Positions 42,154 to 50,382 of a DNA stretch of 64,000 nt are shown here, piece after piece (positions within the stretch are counted from its first letter, which is position 1; the number at the start of each line of letters is the position of its first letter). The position numbers and the translations under genes are program-made. The notes beneath the pieces were generated by a model that did not search any database, was not told the origin of the DNA, and worked only from the letters and a program-made list of their open reading frames with translations. The stretch covers positions 1,054,001-1,118,000 of the forward strand of contig NZ_JABBYG020000001.1 in the NCBI RefSeq assembly GCF_012935325.2, read 5' to 3'. This DNA is from Paenibacillus sp. PL91. GTDB lineage: Bacteria; Bacillota; Bacilli; Paenibacillales; Paenibacillaceae.

Positions 42154-43446
42154 CTAGGTTTTTGGTTCGTCGATAATAGCCATAAGTTGTCTTTTTACTT
42201 CCGCCTCAACAGCCTGGTCGAAGGGACTAGGAAGGCCGAAATAAGTGACGGATTCTATCGGCTCATATCCGCCTTCCTGCAGCTGTTTAGCGGTTGTAAT
42301 ATATCCGATCATTCCATTGCTATAAGCCAGAGGGACTATGTCCGGGGAGCAGCTTTTCAAGAACAAACCGTATTCCACAACCATTTCGCCATTCATAGCT
42401 ATAAATGTTAATCCTTCGGCTATAGTTAGCTTTGTAATTTCAAATCGGGCTTGCTTCCTGAGCTTGTAGGGTTGCTGCAAGAAGCTTTTAGCCCAATTGC
42501 GGACGTCGGTTGAAGCCGACTCATCCACGACTCGCTGCAGCTTTTCCTTCGTAGGTATTTCTGCGAAAGGAAGTACTGTAATCGATCGCCTACTAGTCAA
42601 CACATTGGGTTCAAGCCATTTAAGCTCTCCAGATAAGATCGCATCTACATCGTCTGCAAACCTTTGTCCTACGATGGAGATGACATCCTGATTGCTTTCG
42701 GAAACTTTCGGCCTAACGGGATTAATGTCGCCGCTGCAGCCTTGAAGATAAGCGCATACCGTCGAGGAGTCGTTACGGTTCTCCAGCCGTTCCATCGCGT
42801 AACCGCAAAATTCAGAGGATACCGAATTGCGGTCCGTTAGCGTTGGATGACAGGTATAGTGGATCAGTACACCCTTCTTCTTCCCTGCGAAAGTAGTAAA
42901 GACGTATACCCTTAGCTCAGGATCGGTCACTCCTTCGGGGTTCGGAGACAACACAATTTGGTCCCCATCCTTCTTCCTGCGATTCACGCCGATTCTTGAT
43001 GTGCCTTTTCCCATCCGTATGCTCACAGGCTCGGCATCATCTACTGCCTGTTCCACACTCTGGATTACCGCTTGTTCCAAAAAAGCGAGGTAATTCGGAT
43101 CAGGCTCTCCTATCCCAATTGTTCGCATTGAAATGGCCGGACCGGAGTGCGTATGGGTGGCATGTAGAATAATGGCGTCCACCGCGATTCCCCACTGCCG
43201 CTCAATTCGCATGCGCAGATGATCAGCCAGCTCTTCCGACCAGAACAGAATATCGGCAGACAGGAGCAGAGACTGTAACTTGGAACCGTCCGTAGAATGC
43301 TGTTGGAAATAAAACGTTCGCAAGTACAAGCGGCTATCGATGGTCTCGAAGTTTCGATTGTTCCGGCTGGCAAAACCAGCGAGCGGCAAAGCGAATGGCG
43401 GAGTGATATCGACTTTGGCTGTACCGACACTCAATTGAAGCTCCAT
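42154..43446 (-). CDS. Neutral/alkaline ceramidase-family hydrolase
   Basis: A 430-aa protein whose N-terminal half matches the neutral ceramidase catalytic domain: VGTAKVDITPPFALPLAGFA, then HATHTHSGPAIS with the zinc-type histidines, GVLIHYTCHPTLTD and YLQGCSGDINPV around the nucleophile Ser region. It lacks a signal peptide and the C-terminal Ig domain of secreted ceramidases, so it is likely cytoplasmic. It may act on an N-acyl or amide bond of an imported amino sugar or cyclitol rather than on sphingolipid. GAAAGGAGTG precedes the ATG at 43446; first gene of the operon. Confidence 0.87.
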   Translation of the reverse strand: MELQLSVGTAKVDITPPFALPLAGFASRNNRNFETIDSRLYLRTFYFQQHSTDGSKLQSLLLSADILFWSEELADHLRMRIERQWGIAVDAIILHATHTHSGPAISMRTIGIGEPDPNYLAFLEQAVIQSVEQAVDDAEPVSIRMGKGTSRIGVNRRKKDGDQIVLSPNPEGVTDPELRVYVFTTFAGKKKGVLIHYTCHPTLTDRNSVSSEFCGYAMERLENRNDSSTVCAYLQGCSGDINPVRPKVSESNQDVISIVGQRFADDVDAILSGELKWLEPNVLTSRRSITVLPFAEIPTKEKLQRVVDESASTDVRNWAKSFLQQPYKLRKQARFEITKLTIAEGLTFIAMNGEMVVEYGLFLKSCSPDIVPLAYSNGMIGYITTAKQLQEGGYEPIESVTYFGLPSPFDQAVEAEVKRQLMAIIDEPKT

Positions 43447-43480
43447 AGAATCACTCCTTTCGAAATCTATGTTATAATAC

Positions 43481-43494
43481 ATTTCATTAAGAAT
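43481..43494. promoter_or_regulatory. Candidate AraC-site in divergent promoter region
   Basis: ATTTCATTAAGAAT lies between the divergent hydrolase and AraC genes. A close copy (ATTTCATTAAAAT) lies upstream of the Gfo/Idh gene at 45462-45474 on the minus strand. Confidence 0.35.
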
Positions 43495-43563
43495 TCGGTC
43501 ATTTTTTTTATTTACCTGGTCAATAAAAAGAAAACAGTGAAGAAATCGGGGGGGTAAATCGAC

Positions 43564-44478
43564 ATGGTAATATTTCCGGAATATGAAGATGTTCTGTCTT
43601 TATCTGGAGCCGTGAGCCGCAAGTTTTCGTGTGTAGTTACAACACATACGCTCCATAAGCATTATGCTTTGCACCACCATGATGTGCTCGAACTATCCCT
43701 CGTCGTTAGCGGAACCGGGACCGAATTCATTAATGGGAGTCCGCATAAACTTCAACCAGGAACAGTCACTTTTTTACGCCCCCATGATATGCACGAAATA
43801 TTTTGCGATCATACAGGTGTAGAAGTGATTTGTTGCATGTTCGATATAAGCCTGCTATTCGGATCAACAATGGAGGCGGATTTCGGCACGATCATTCTAG
43901 GCACGAATGACGGATCCACATCCTTCGTAGATCTCGATCCTTACCCTTACGCCGAAATGAGAGCCTGCCTTGAAAAAATGCGGTTAGAATACCAAGAAGA
44001 CAAGATGGCTAAAAATTCGTATATTCGCAGCAAGCTAATCGAAGCCCTGATTATCTATTTCCGTGCTCATCAGAAAAGAAATAATCTCACACCGCCAAGT
44101 TCCAATTACCGCAATAAAAAGTTGATATGGAATGTCATTCAATACGTGAATACCCACTACATTAACGACTTATCCCTTGAAATACTCTCTAGCCAATTCG
44201 ATACCAGCGTATCCGCCATTAGTCTAGCGTTCAAGGAAGTAATGGGAACTACTTTCCTTCAATATTTGCACAGCCTTCGGATCAGGAGAGCTACCGGTCT
44301 GCTGTTGAACACAAGCATGTCTATTCTTGATGTTTCCTTGGAAGCAGGCTTTCAATCCTTTCGCACCTTCTCCAGGGTTTTCATGAAAATCGAAGGAATA
44401 TCACCCCGCGAATACCGTCTAAAGTACTCAAGGGAGCCAGCAACCTCCTCCCCTCAGTCCGACGCTTCAAAGGATTAG
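43564..44478 (+). CDS. AraC-family regulator with N-terminal cupin
   Basis: A 304-aa regulator: an AraC-type sugar-sensing cupin at residues ~15-110 (HKHYALHHHDVLELSLVVSG, then PGTVTFLRPHDMHEI) and two HTH units at ~200-290 (LSLEILSSQFDTSVSAISLA, then SMSILDVSLEAGFQSFRTFS, RVFMKIEGISPREY). Divergent from the hydrolase-aminotransferase-importer operon, which it probably activates when the substrate is present. Its stop overlaps the convergent Gfo/Idh stop by four bases. Confidence 0.9.
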   Translation: MVIFPEYEDVLSLSGAVSRKFSCVVTTHTLHKHYALHHHDVLELSLVVSGTGTEFINGSPHKLQPGTVTFLRPHDMHEIFCDHTGVEVICCMFDISLLFGSTMEADFGTIILGTNDGSTSFVDLDPYPYAEMRACLEKMRLEYQEDKMAKNSYIRSKLIEALIIYFRAHQKRNNLTPPSSNYRNKKLIWNVIQYVNTHYINDLSLEILSSQFDTSVSAISLAFKEVMGTTFLQYLHSLRIRRATGLLLNTSMSILDVSLEAGFQSFRTFSRVFMKIEGISPREYRLKYSREPATSSPQSDASKD

Positions 44479-45431
44479 GATTCAATGCACCCTACTATCC
44501 GATTCGCAATTCTGACGGCGGAACAAGCTTCTTCCGCCGTTATAGGAAGCGGACCGTCCATCTCGATTGCCTGAATAAAGCTTAATAACTGGCAATAATA
44601 GGGATCTTCAAGCTCTGACGCCTCAGGTATAATAACACCCCGATCCGATGAATTCTCATGAACCACCTTATTATTGCTCTCGGTATCCGCTTTGACGCCG
44701 CCTAAACTAAGAGCCTCCTGTTCTCCCGTAATATCTAACCCGGCATGAAAGTCAGAAGCCCCCCAAACAGCCTCTAAGCTAACCTTAGTTCCGTCAGCGT
44801 AATAAAGCCTTGCCAACGCTTGCTCCACTCCCTCACGAACTATAATTTCCGCTCTTATATGCGTAATTTGATCTCCAAGAAGCCAAAGCACGTAATCGAT
44901 ATCGTGAATCATAAGGTCAAACACAACGCCGCCGCTTTTTCGCTTATCCAGAAACCAGCTGTTCTCCGCCGGCATTAGACTCGCTCTTGTTGTACGCACG
45001 GACTTGACCGCCCCAACTTCCCCTGAGCGAAACCGCAGGCGGGCATCTTTATATTCCGGAAAAAATCTAACGACATGGGCGACACACAATTTAACACCTT
45101 TTGCTCGGCTTGTCTCTATTAATTCCCAGCAATCCTCCTCTGTCAGTGTAAGCGGTTTTTCGCAAATAACATGTTTTCCAGCCTTCAAAGCCATCTGCAC
45201 ATAGTCCTTATGCAAGTAAGTCGGCAAAGTCACGCAGATGATATCGATATCCGGACTTGCGATCATTTCGCTGTAAGATTCATAGATTCTTGCCTGCGGC
45301 AATTCTGCTAATGCGGCTGCTTTCGCCCGCTCAGGATGGCAGACTGCCGTTACCCGAACTCCCTTCATCCTCATCAAACGATCGACATATACTCTTCCCA
45401 TTGCGCCGCACCCAATTAATCCGATGTTCAT
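44475..45431 (-). CDS. Gfo/Idh/MocA-family oxidoreductase
   Basis: A 318-aa NAD(P)-dependent sugar or inositol dehydrogenase: Rossmann motif IGLIGCGAMGRVYVDRL, the EKP motif CEKPLTLT with the catalytic-region Lys, and a dimerisation domain with HDIDYVLWLLGD. It would oxidise a ring hydroxyl, producing the keto substrate of the DegT aminotransferase, or run the reverse. AGGAGG-type site just upstream. Part of the same locus, but on a separate transcript. Confidence 0.92.
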   Translation of the reverse strand: MNIGLIGCGAMGRVYVDRLMRMKGVRVTAVCHPERAKAAALAELPQARIYESYSEMIASPDIDIICVTLPTYLHKDYVQMALKAGKHVICEKPLTLTEEDCWELIETSRAKGVKLCVAHVVRFFPEYKDARLRFRSGEVGAVKSVRTTRASLMPAENSWFLDKRKSGGVVFDLMIHDIDYVLWLLGDQITHIRAEIIVREGVEQALARLYYADGTKVSLEAVWGASDFHAGLDITGEQEALSLGGVKADTESNNKVVHENSSDRGVIIPEASELEDPYYCQLLSFIQAIEMDGPLPITAEEACSAVRIANRIVGCIES

Positions 45432-45461
45432 TCCCTACCATCCTCCTCTTATTTCTACTTC

Positions 45462-45474
45462 ATTTTAATGAAAT
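45462..45474 (-). promoter_or_regulatory. Candidate AraC-site upstream of Gfo/Idh gene
   Basis: ATTTCATTAAAAT on the minus strand, 31 bases upstream of the ATG, shares the ATTTCATTAA core with 43481. Confidence 0.3.
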
Positions 45475-45529
45475 TTACTAAAAAGGATGGTCAAAATTAT
45501 TAAGCAAACAGACAATTCTGGTCTTTCAA

Positions 45530-45673
45530 AGAGAGAGTGGCGGGAAGCTCTACAGCATCTCCAAAATCTATTACGTCTCCGACAAATATGTGCAGTTCAT
45601 TGCGGGTTACAATCATATTGTAAATATTGATGATGTAAAAGCCGGCACGGTACTGAAAATTCCATCAGCTTAG
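45530..45673 (+). pseudogene. LysM-domain C-terminal fragment
   Basis: The frame reads GGKLYSISKIYYVSDKYVQF, then IAGYNHIVNIDDVKAGTVLK, IPSA and TAG. It is the second part of a LysM peptidoglycan-binding motif with its typical NIDDVKAGTVLKIPS end. No start codon or upstream domain is present. Confidence 0.75.
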
Positions 45674-45693
45674 TTTAACGATGTCTGACAGAA

Positions 45694-45717
45694 AAGGCTC
45701 CGCCATAGCGGAGCCTT
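45694..45717. terminator. Hairpin after LysM fragment
   Basis: AAGGCTCCGC / GCGGAGCCTT with a CATA loop; no T-run. Confidence 0.6.
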
Positions 45718-45848
45718 AGGTGTGTGACTGAGATGTACTTTTTATTTTGAGCATGAACAACTGTCCATGATTTACCAGCTGCACTGTGACTCCACTAATG
45801 ATTTTTATGATAATTTCACCAAAAAAGGATTGGGGACAGTTAAAGTAC

Positions 45849-45899
45849 CCTGCCCATTTTCTCGTGTTATTGCACTATCGTTACCCGTTAGCGTAATGA
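45849..45899 (+). repeat. Dispersed intergenic repeat, copy without hairpin
   Basis: CTGCCCATTTTCTCG then GCACTATCGTTACCCGTTAG: both flanks are close together and the variable hairpin is missing. Confidence 0.6.
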
Positions 45900-45938
45900 C
45901 TATTTTTTCCGTACTCAGTGGGATACTTTTTTCTATAA

Positions 45939-45965
45939 GGCTATGTTTTAGAATAGTGTTGAAAA
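45939..45965 (+). repeat. 20-bp block shared with 7939-7958
   Basis: GGCTATGTTTTAGAATAGTG then TTGAAAA. The other copy is followed by ATGAAAA. Part of the duplication that also carries methyltransferase sequence. Confidence 0.7.
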
Positions 45966-46185
45966 ATATATGAATTTATTTAAGGTAAGCCAGTTTAACT
46001 TCCTTTAATTCGCCTTTTAAGAAGATTCCGAACTAATACTTTTTCTTACAATTTCCCTCTATTCCTTCATATCATATTGTATTTTCATATCTTTTTACCA
46101 ATTGCATGACTTGGCGAATAGATTGCGTATATACACATCCTATCCGCTACCAATTTACTATTTTTGGTTTTTTGTATGATTATCT

Positions 46186-46815
46186 TTATAGTTCTTTCTT
46201 ACATTTTACAGTTATAAATTTTACTGGAGGTTTATTTTTCATGTTCTTACTTGGCTCGTCAATTTCTGAAAACTCTACCAGTCCATATTTTTCAAATTCT
46301 TGTTTTATGGAGTCAGAATCATAAAAAAACATTTTCACGCCTTCCATTATCTCGAAATAGTCTTTATCCAATTGTTTGCCCTTTCCAAACATTGGGGCTT
46401 TTTTTGAAACAGTTGTAAAAATCATATATCCATTTGGCTTTAACTGATTATAGCAATCTTTAATAAACTTATCTCTCTCACGATTATTCAATAAGTGAAT
46501 AAGTGCATAGCAAAATATACCGTCATAGCGTTTGTTATCAAAAGGCATGTCAGTTACGGAACCATGAAAAATAGCAATATCAAGCCCGTTTTGCCTCGCC
46601 AAATCAATCGCTGTTTTTGAAATCTCAATACCTGTAACTTTTATTCCATTATCAATAAAAACCTTTGCATTTCTGCCATATCCAATACCTGGTAACAGTA
46701 TGTCCTTAACATTCCTTTCAAGGAAAAAGTCCTTTGTCACGATTGCGGAGTCCGTAGGTTCAAATCCCCACATCGTTTGTTTTTCTATAAAACTTGATTC
46801 CCAGAATTCGGTCAT
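46186..46815 (-). CDS. Class I SAM-dependent methyltransferase
   Basis: A 209-aa Rossmann-like methyltransferase with motif I ILLPGIGYGRNAKVF, the acidic residue after strand 2 in VTGIEISKTAID, and motif IV-like YDGIFCYALIHLL. Members close to tellurite/thiopurine-type methylases act on small molecules; the substrate is unknown. AAAGGAG lies 6-12 bases before the ATG. A 38-bp piece of it is duplicated at 7984-8021. Confidence 0.9.
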   Translation of the reverse strand: MTEFWESSFIEKQTMWGFEPTDSAIVTKDFFLERNVKDILLPGIGYGRNAKVFIDNGIKVTGIEISKTAIDLARQNGLDIAIFHGSVTDMPFDNKRYDGIFCYALIHLLNNRERDKFIKDCYNQLKPNGYMIFTTVSKKAPMFGKGKQLDKDYFEIMEGVKMFFYDSDSIKQEFEKYGLVEFSEIDEPSKNMKNKPPVKFITVKCKKEL

Positions 46816-47035
46816 ATCTCTATCTCCTTTATGTATTATTTGATTTGGGATGCTATCTTGCTTGACGCTAATGTCAAATTCAAGTAATGTTTATATGCCT
46901 AAACTCCAAAAAATTAGGATTCCCCAGTCCAGTTCTACTATATTTCATTCAGGCGACTAATACCTAATCTTTTTATCGGAAAACGTATAATTATGGATAT
47001 TGGCACGAATACTTTCTGCTGAGGCTGCGGCTAAA

Positions 47036-47250
47036 GTGATATCTTGAAGGGTTCTGGTTTTAAATACATCGCGTTAAAGGTATCCCTCCTTCCACTCCAA
47101 CACGGCCCATGGATTACCGAATGTGTTGCAGCTTATATCACCTTCAGCATATTTGAAGTCGGTGACAGGCACGGTTTGGCGCACGAGTTGAGCAATGGAA
47201 AGCTCTTTGTCTGCGATCTTCCCTTCCTCACTGAATAATCGCAATCATAT
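47036..47250 (-). pseudogene. Unidentified frameshifted gene fragment
   Basis: A coding-like minus-strand frame (LFSEEGKIADKELSIAQLVR, QTVPVTDFKYAEGDISCNTF, GNPWAVLEWKEGY) shifts to FNAMYLKPEPFKISL before its stop. Family unknown, 5' part missing. Confidence 0.4.
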
Positions 47251-47337
47251 CATACGTGTACATGAATTTCTCAGAACTAGACAACCGTATTTACCCGTCG
47301 GCTTATACCGTTCCAACAGATTCTTTACTCCGCTTTA

Positions 47338-47408
47338 CTCCCCGTTAGCTTAATAAATAAAGTGAGCAGCTGCCGTAGATTCAACTAAAGTTACTCGTTA
47401 GTTGAATG
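47338..47408 (+). repeat. Dispersed intergenic repeat
   Basis: CCCCGTTAGCTTAATAA on the left, a short GAGCAGCTGC stem, and TCAACTAAAGTTACTCGTTA on the right. The right flank overlaps the end of the next pseudogene. Confidence 0.65.
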
Positions 47409-47775
47409 GCTTGTGCTGTAATGTTTGACTATAGCCACAAGGAAAAGAGGATGCTCCATGCCGTACGTCAACCGTCAAATCGTCAACCCACTGCAATGTT
47501 CGCTCTCTTGTTAACTGCATGAATAAATAATAATCTTCGCCCTTTGTGTCTTTTATGACCATTTGGTAATCGCCAAACCCCAAGATGGGACGTCACATCT
47601 TAGTTAATTCTAGCGGATCAGTTTCTTTATATTGTGTTTGGATGTAGTCGATCGCCAGTTTCTTAGCAATTTGCTTTTCTTCATTCGTCTCGTTCATGTA
47701 TCGGGTTACCAGTACAGTCGCCACCACGATCAATCCGCCTAAAACAACGAGTACTAATTTTTTTATCTTATACAA
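47398..47775 (-). pseudogene. Small membrane-anchored protein with in-frame TGA
   Basis: The 5' part encodes a 60-residue product: one N-terminal transmembrane helix (KLVLVVLGGLIVVATVLVTR) and QIAKKLAIDYIQTQYKETDP. A TGA follows LELTKM, and the same frame then continues for ~65 residues (GFGDYQMVIKDTKGEDYYLF, MQLTRERTLQWVDDLTVDVR). A single nonsense codon therefore splits what looks like one 125-aa gene. Genuine readthrough is possible but unsupported. Family not recognised. Confidence 0.6.
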
Positions 47776-47844
47776 CCCCTTAAGGTTACGTTATATCCTT
47801 TAATCCTAATATTTCCCACTACCAATTTCATTCAAGTTCTTTTG

Positions 47845-47919
47845 CAACTATTTAGCGAAGTAAAGGGCTACCAAGCGGCAGCCCTTCACATGTAACTATC
47901 GTTACCCGTTAGCTCAACA
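47845..47919 (+). repeat. Dispersed intergenic repeat
   Basis: TTTAGCGAAG, hairpin AAAGGGCTACC / GGCAGCCCTT, then TAACTATCGTTACCCGTTAG and CTCAAC. Hairpin nearly the same as the copy at 53434. Confidence 0.75.
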
Positions 47920-47957
47920 CTTTCGACTGCTAGTTGCGTTTCTTTAAGGGTTACACT

Positions 47958-48416
47958 TTAACAACGAAATCCATTAAAGTGCCTCAGCATTTGGATAAAA
48001 TCATGAAGTTCTGCATCTTTCCAGTCTGAAAGCCGTTCATAGTACACAGACTCTTTTTCCTTTAGCGCATCTATAATTTTTTGTTGCCCATACTCGGTAA
48101 GTGATAATACAACACCCCGTCCATCATTAGGCGACGCTTCTCGTTTTACATATCCCAGAGCCTGGAGTTGTTTGACGAGGCGACTGACCGAACTTCGATC
48201 CATTGCCGTTGATTCAGCTAATGCGGCGGCATTAGTGGCGCCATAGGAATACAGCCAGCGAACAATATGGAAGGCGGCAGGCTGTATGGAGGAATCGAAT
48301 TTAGCAGCGGCTTTTACATTCAATGCATGTGCAGAACTAATGAGAGCATTAAGCTGTTCGCCCAATTCAATCTCAAGTCTCTCCCTAGATTCGTTTATTG
48401 ATTTATGCTCGTTCAT
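47958..48416 (-). CDS. MarR-family regulator
   Basis: A ~152-aa single-domain regulator: ATNAAALAESTAMDRSSVSR as helix-turn-helix and LVKQLQALGYVKREASPNDG, then RGVVLSLTEYGQQ as wing. AAAGGTGA is seven bases from the ATG at 48416, so I prefer it over the ATG two codons upstream. Divergent from an SDR gene; the intergenic region has an inverted repeat that overlaps the SDR promoter, so it likely represses both. Confidence 0.9.
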   Translation of the reverse strand: MNEHKSINESRERLEIELGEQLNALISSAHALNVKAAAKFDSSIQPAAFHIVRWLYSYGATNAAALAESTAMDRSSVSRLVKQLQALGYVKREASPNDGRGVVLSLTEYGQQKIIDALKEKESVYYERLSDWKDAELHDFIQMLRHFNGFRC

Positions 48417-48458
48417 TCTCATTCACCTTTCTCTAGGTCTAAATCAAAACTTTAAACT

Positions 48459-48504
48459 GGTTGACATATATCAATTAAATCAATATAGTGGATATATATC
48501 AACC
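48459..48504 (+). promoter_or_regulatory. MarR operator pair and SDR promoter
   Basis: Arms GGTTGACATATATC (48459-48472) and GATATATATCAACC (48491-48504) form a 14-bp inverted repeat with one mismatch. They flank -35 TTGACA (48461-48466) and -10 TATAGT (48484-48489) with a 17-bp spacer. Confidence 0.7.
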
Positions 48505-48563
48505 AAATTCTATGGTAGGTTGTAATGATTTGTCACTTTTAAATTGTATCATAGGAAGGAGAA

Positions 48564-49442
48564 ATGACGATGGTTAAAAAAGAAAATGTTGTCATTACGG
48601 GTGCCACCAGCGGACTTGGACAGCTTGTCGCGCTCGAATTAGGAAGACGCGGATTTGACTTTATTTTGACTGCCCGAAGTAAAGAACGCGCTGAAATCAC
48701 GAGAAAACAAATTGAGGAGCATGCACCGTCAGCGAAGATTGATTTTTTTTATGGAGATTTTTCGTCAATAAAGGACGTTTCACGGGTTGGGAGTGAAATA
48801 GCTGCCGAATATCCTAAAATTGATGTGCTGTTGAACAATGTGGGGATTCATGCTTTTAAGCCTCGCATCACCCCCGAGCGTCTTCCTGAGATGATTACCG
48901 TCAATTATTTTGCTCCCTGGGTTTTGACGCAGATTCTAAAACCTTCCCTGCAAAACTCGAACCAGGCCAGAGTTGTCAATGTTGCCTCTGAAGCTTCACG
49001 CCGTCACGGTATTTTGAAGTTACCAGAGGATTTAACGGATACAACTCCCTTTACCGCTCGTGGCTCATCCCCCATCTATGGAAAAACCAAATTATTAAAT
49101 ATTATGTTTTCGGCTGAACTTGCACGGCGGTGGTCAGGTGCGGGTATCCGTGTAAATGCACTGAACCCTGGATTTAATGTTACCGGACTCGGACGAGAAC
49201 TATGGTTCGCCCCCGTCCTTGAACGATTGTTGAAAGCCCTGCGCCTTGGAGATCCGCGAAGAGGAACCGATATTATAACCCGATTAATTGTAGATCCGGA
49301 ATATCAAAGAAAGACGGGTGGATACTTTAATGTCGGAACCGGACAATCAATCGAACCAGTGTCTCCCGGGGGTGATGACGCAATGCAGCACAAGTTGTGG
49401 GAGACCACAGAAAAATTACTGAGAGAAAAGGGCTTTCTGTAG
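48564..49442 (+). CDS. Short-chain dehydrogenase/reductase
   Basis: A 292-aa NAD(P)-dependent SDR similar to retinol-dehydrogenase-like bacterial proteins: cofactor motif TGATSGLGQLVA, NNVG in LLNNVGIHAF, catalytic Ser region VNVASEASRR and active-site YGKTK. GGAAGGAG precedes the ATG. Single-gene unit controlled by the divergent MarR gene; probable role in reducing a xenobiotic or lipid carbonyl (inference). Confidence 0.92.
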   Translation: MTMVKKENVVITGATSGLGQLVALELGRRGFDFILTARSKERAEITRKQIEEHAPSAKIDFFYGDFSSIKDVSRVGSEIAAEYPKIDVLLNNVGIHAFKPRITPERLPEMITVNYFAPWVLTQILKPSLQNSNQARVVNVASEASRRHGILKLPEDLTDTTPFTARGSSPIYGKTKLLNIMFSAELARRWSGAGIRVNALNPGFNVTGLGRELWFAPVLERLLKALRLGDPRRGTDIITRLIVDPEYQRKTGGYFNVGTGQSIEPVSPGGDDAMQHKLWETTEKLLREKGFL

Positions 49443-49463
49443 GCTTATTTTCAGTAACATTCC

Positions 49464-49551
49464 ACTAACCCACCGGTTAATTCAACAAAGACAGCCGATC
49501 GTACTGACCGACTGTCTACATGTCTTGAATTGAACTATCGTTACCCGTCCC
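49464..49551 (+). repeat. Dispersed intergenic repeat
   Basis: CCGGTTAATTCAAC, hairpin AGACAGCCGATCGTA / TGACCGACTGTCT, then TTGAACTATCGTTACCCG. Confidence 0.75.
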
Positions 49552-49582
49552 TAGGTTTTAAGGGTTTATCTCACATATACTC

Positions 49583-49794
49583 ACTCATTCGCAGGATTTC
49601 ATCACCTTGAATGAGGTCAATTATAATCCCTTGGAGGTTCACCCTCCCAAATCTCAACGGGTCACTGCCCTTGCATTCCTTCGTTATACCTGTCCAAGGT
49701 GTGGAGACCGATAGCGTTTAGCGGATGGGTCTGTGCCCTTTTGGGTAACGAACTCGGTCCTCCGTGCTTTCTTTGTGAAATCCTGCGAATGAGT
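49583..49794. repeat. 212-bp segment bounded by a perfect 19-bp inverted repeat
   Basis: ACTCATTCGCAGGATTTCA at 49583-49601 is repeated inverted at 49776-49794. The interior has no open frame but several local hairpins (CTTGGAGGTTCACCCTCCCA). It abuts the 3' end of a broken IS110 transposase. It may be that element's non-coding (bridge-RNA-like) end or a separate MITE. Confidence 0.7.
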
Positions 49795-49813
49795 CAATAT
49801 ACGTGATTGCTAC

Positions 49814-50342
49814 TTAACTTAAGCTGCTTTCGCGAGATAGAGATATTTTCGCAAGGCTGAGTCTCCTCGTTTGTGGAGTATGCGTGCAGTAGAAACTGCC
49901 TGGGGAATATTTCCTAATAGTTCCTCTATTTCGCATGCCCTGCCCGCCAGTACAACCGGTATCATCTGCGCTGCTTGCAGGGTTAACCATAATCACGTGT
50001 AATTCCTTATCTGCTAACCAGTTGGCCAGGTTAAACCAGTAATGGCCGGTTGGCTCCATGCCGATGATGAGCTTCTTTAATCGGTGTTTCTGCTGTAACT
50101 CCTTCATCCAGCGGTTCAATTCTTCAAAGCCTTCAATGCTATTTTAAGAATGAGAGATGTCGTTTGGAGACCACGATCCCTCGGAAGTTCGTAGCTTGTG
50201 CTACATGCGTTTCTTTGGCCATGTCGATCCCTACGACGAGATGCCAGGTGGCAATTCGTTCAATCCGTTGATTTTTTGCATCTGATTGCTTAAACTTCAT
50301 AGTAAGAGCGACTCCTTGATGTGTTGTCGACAAACCCATCAT
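49814..50342 (-). pseudogene. IS110-family transposase, frameshifted and internally deleted
   Basis: The first frame has ERIATWHLVVGIDMAKETHV with the RuvC-like Asp. After a -1 shift at ~50150 the second reads SIEGFEELNRWMKELQQ, LIIGMEPTGHYWFNLANWLA, then MVNPA. A third frame at the 3' end gives LHKRGDSALRKYLYLAKAA, the typical KRG(D/N)xxLR C-terminal motif. Most of the Transposase_20 domain is deleted. Confidence 0.85.
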
Positions 50343-50382
50343 ACCGAGGCGCTCCCTTTTTTACAAAGCCCGTTTCTTAGGC

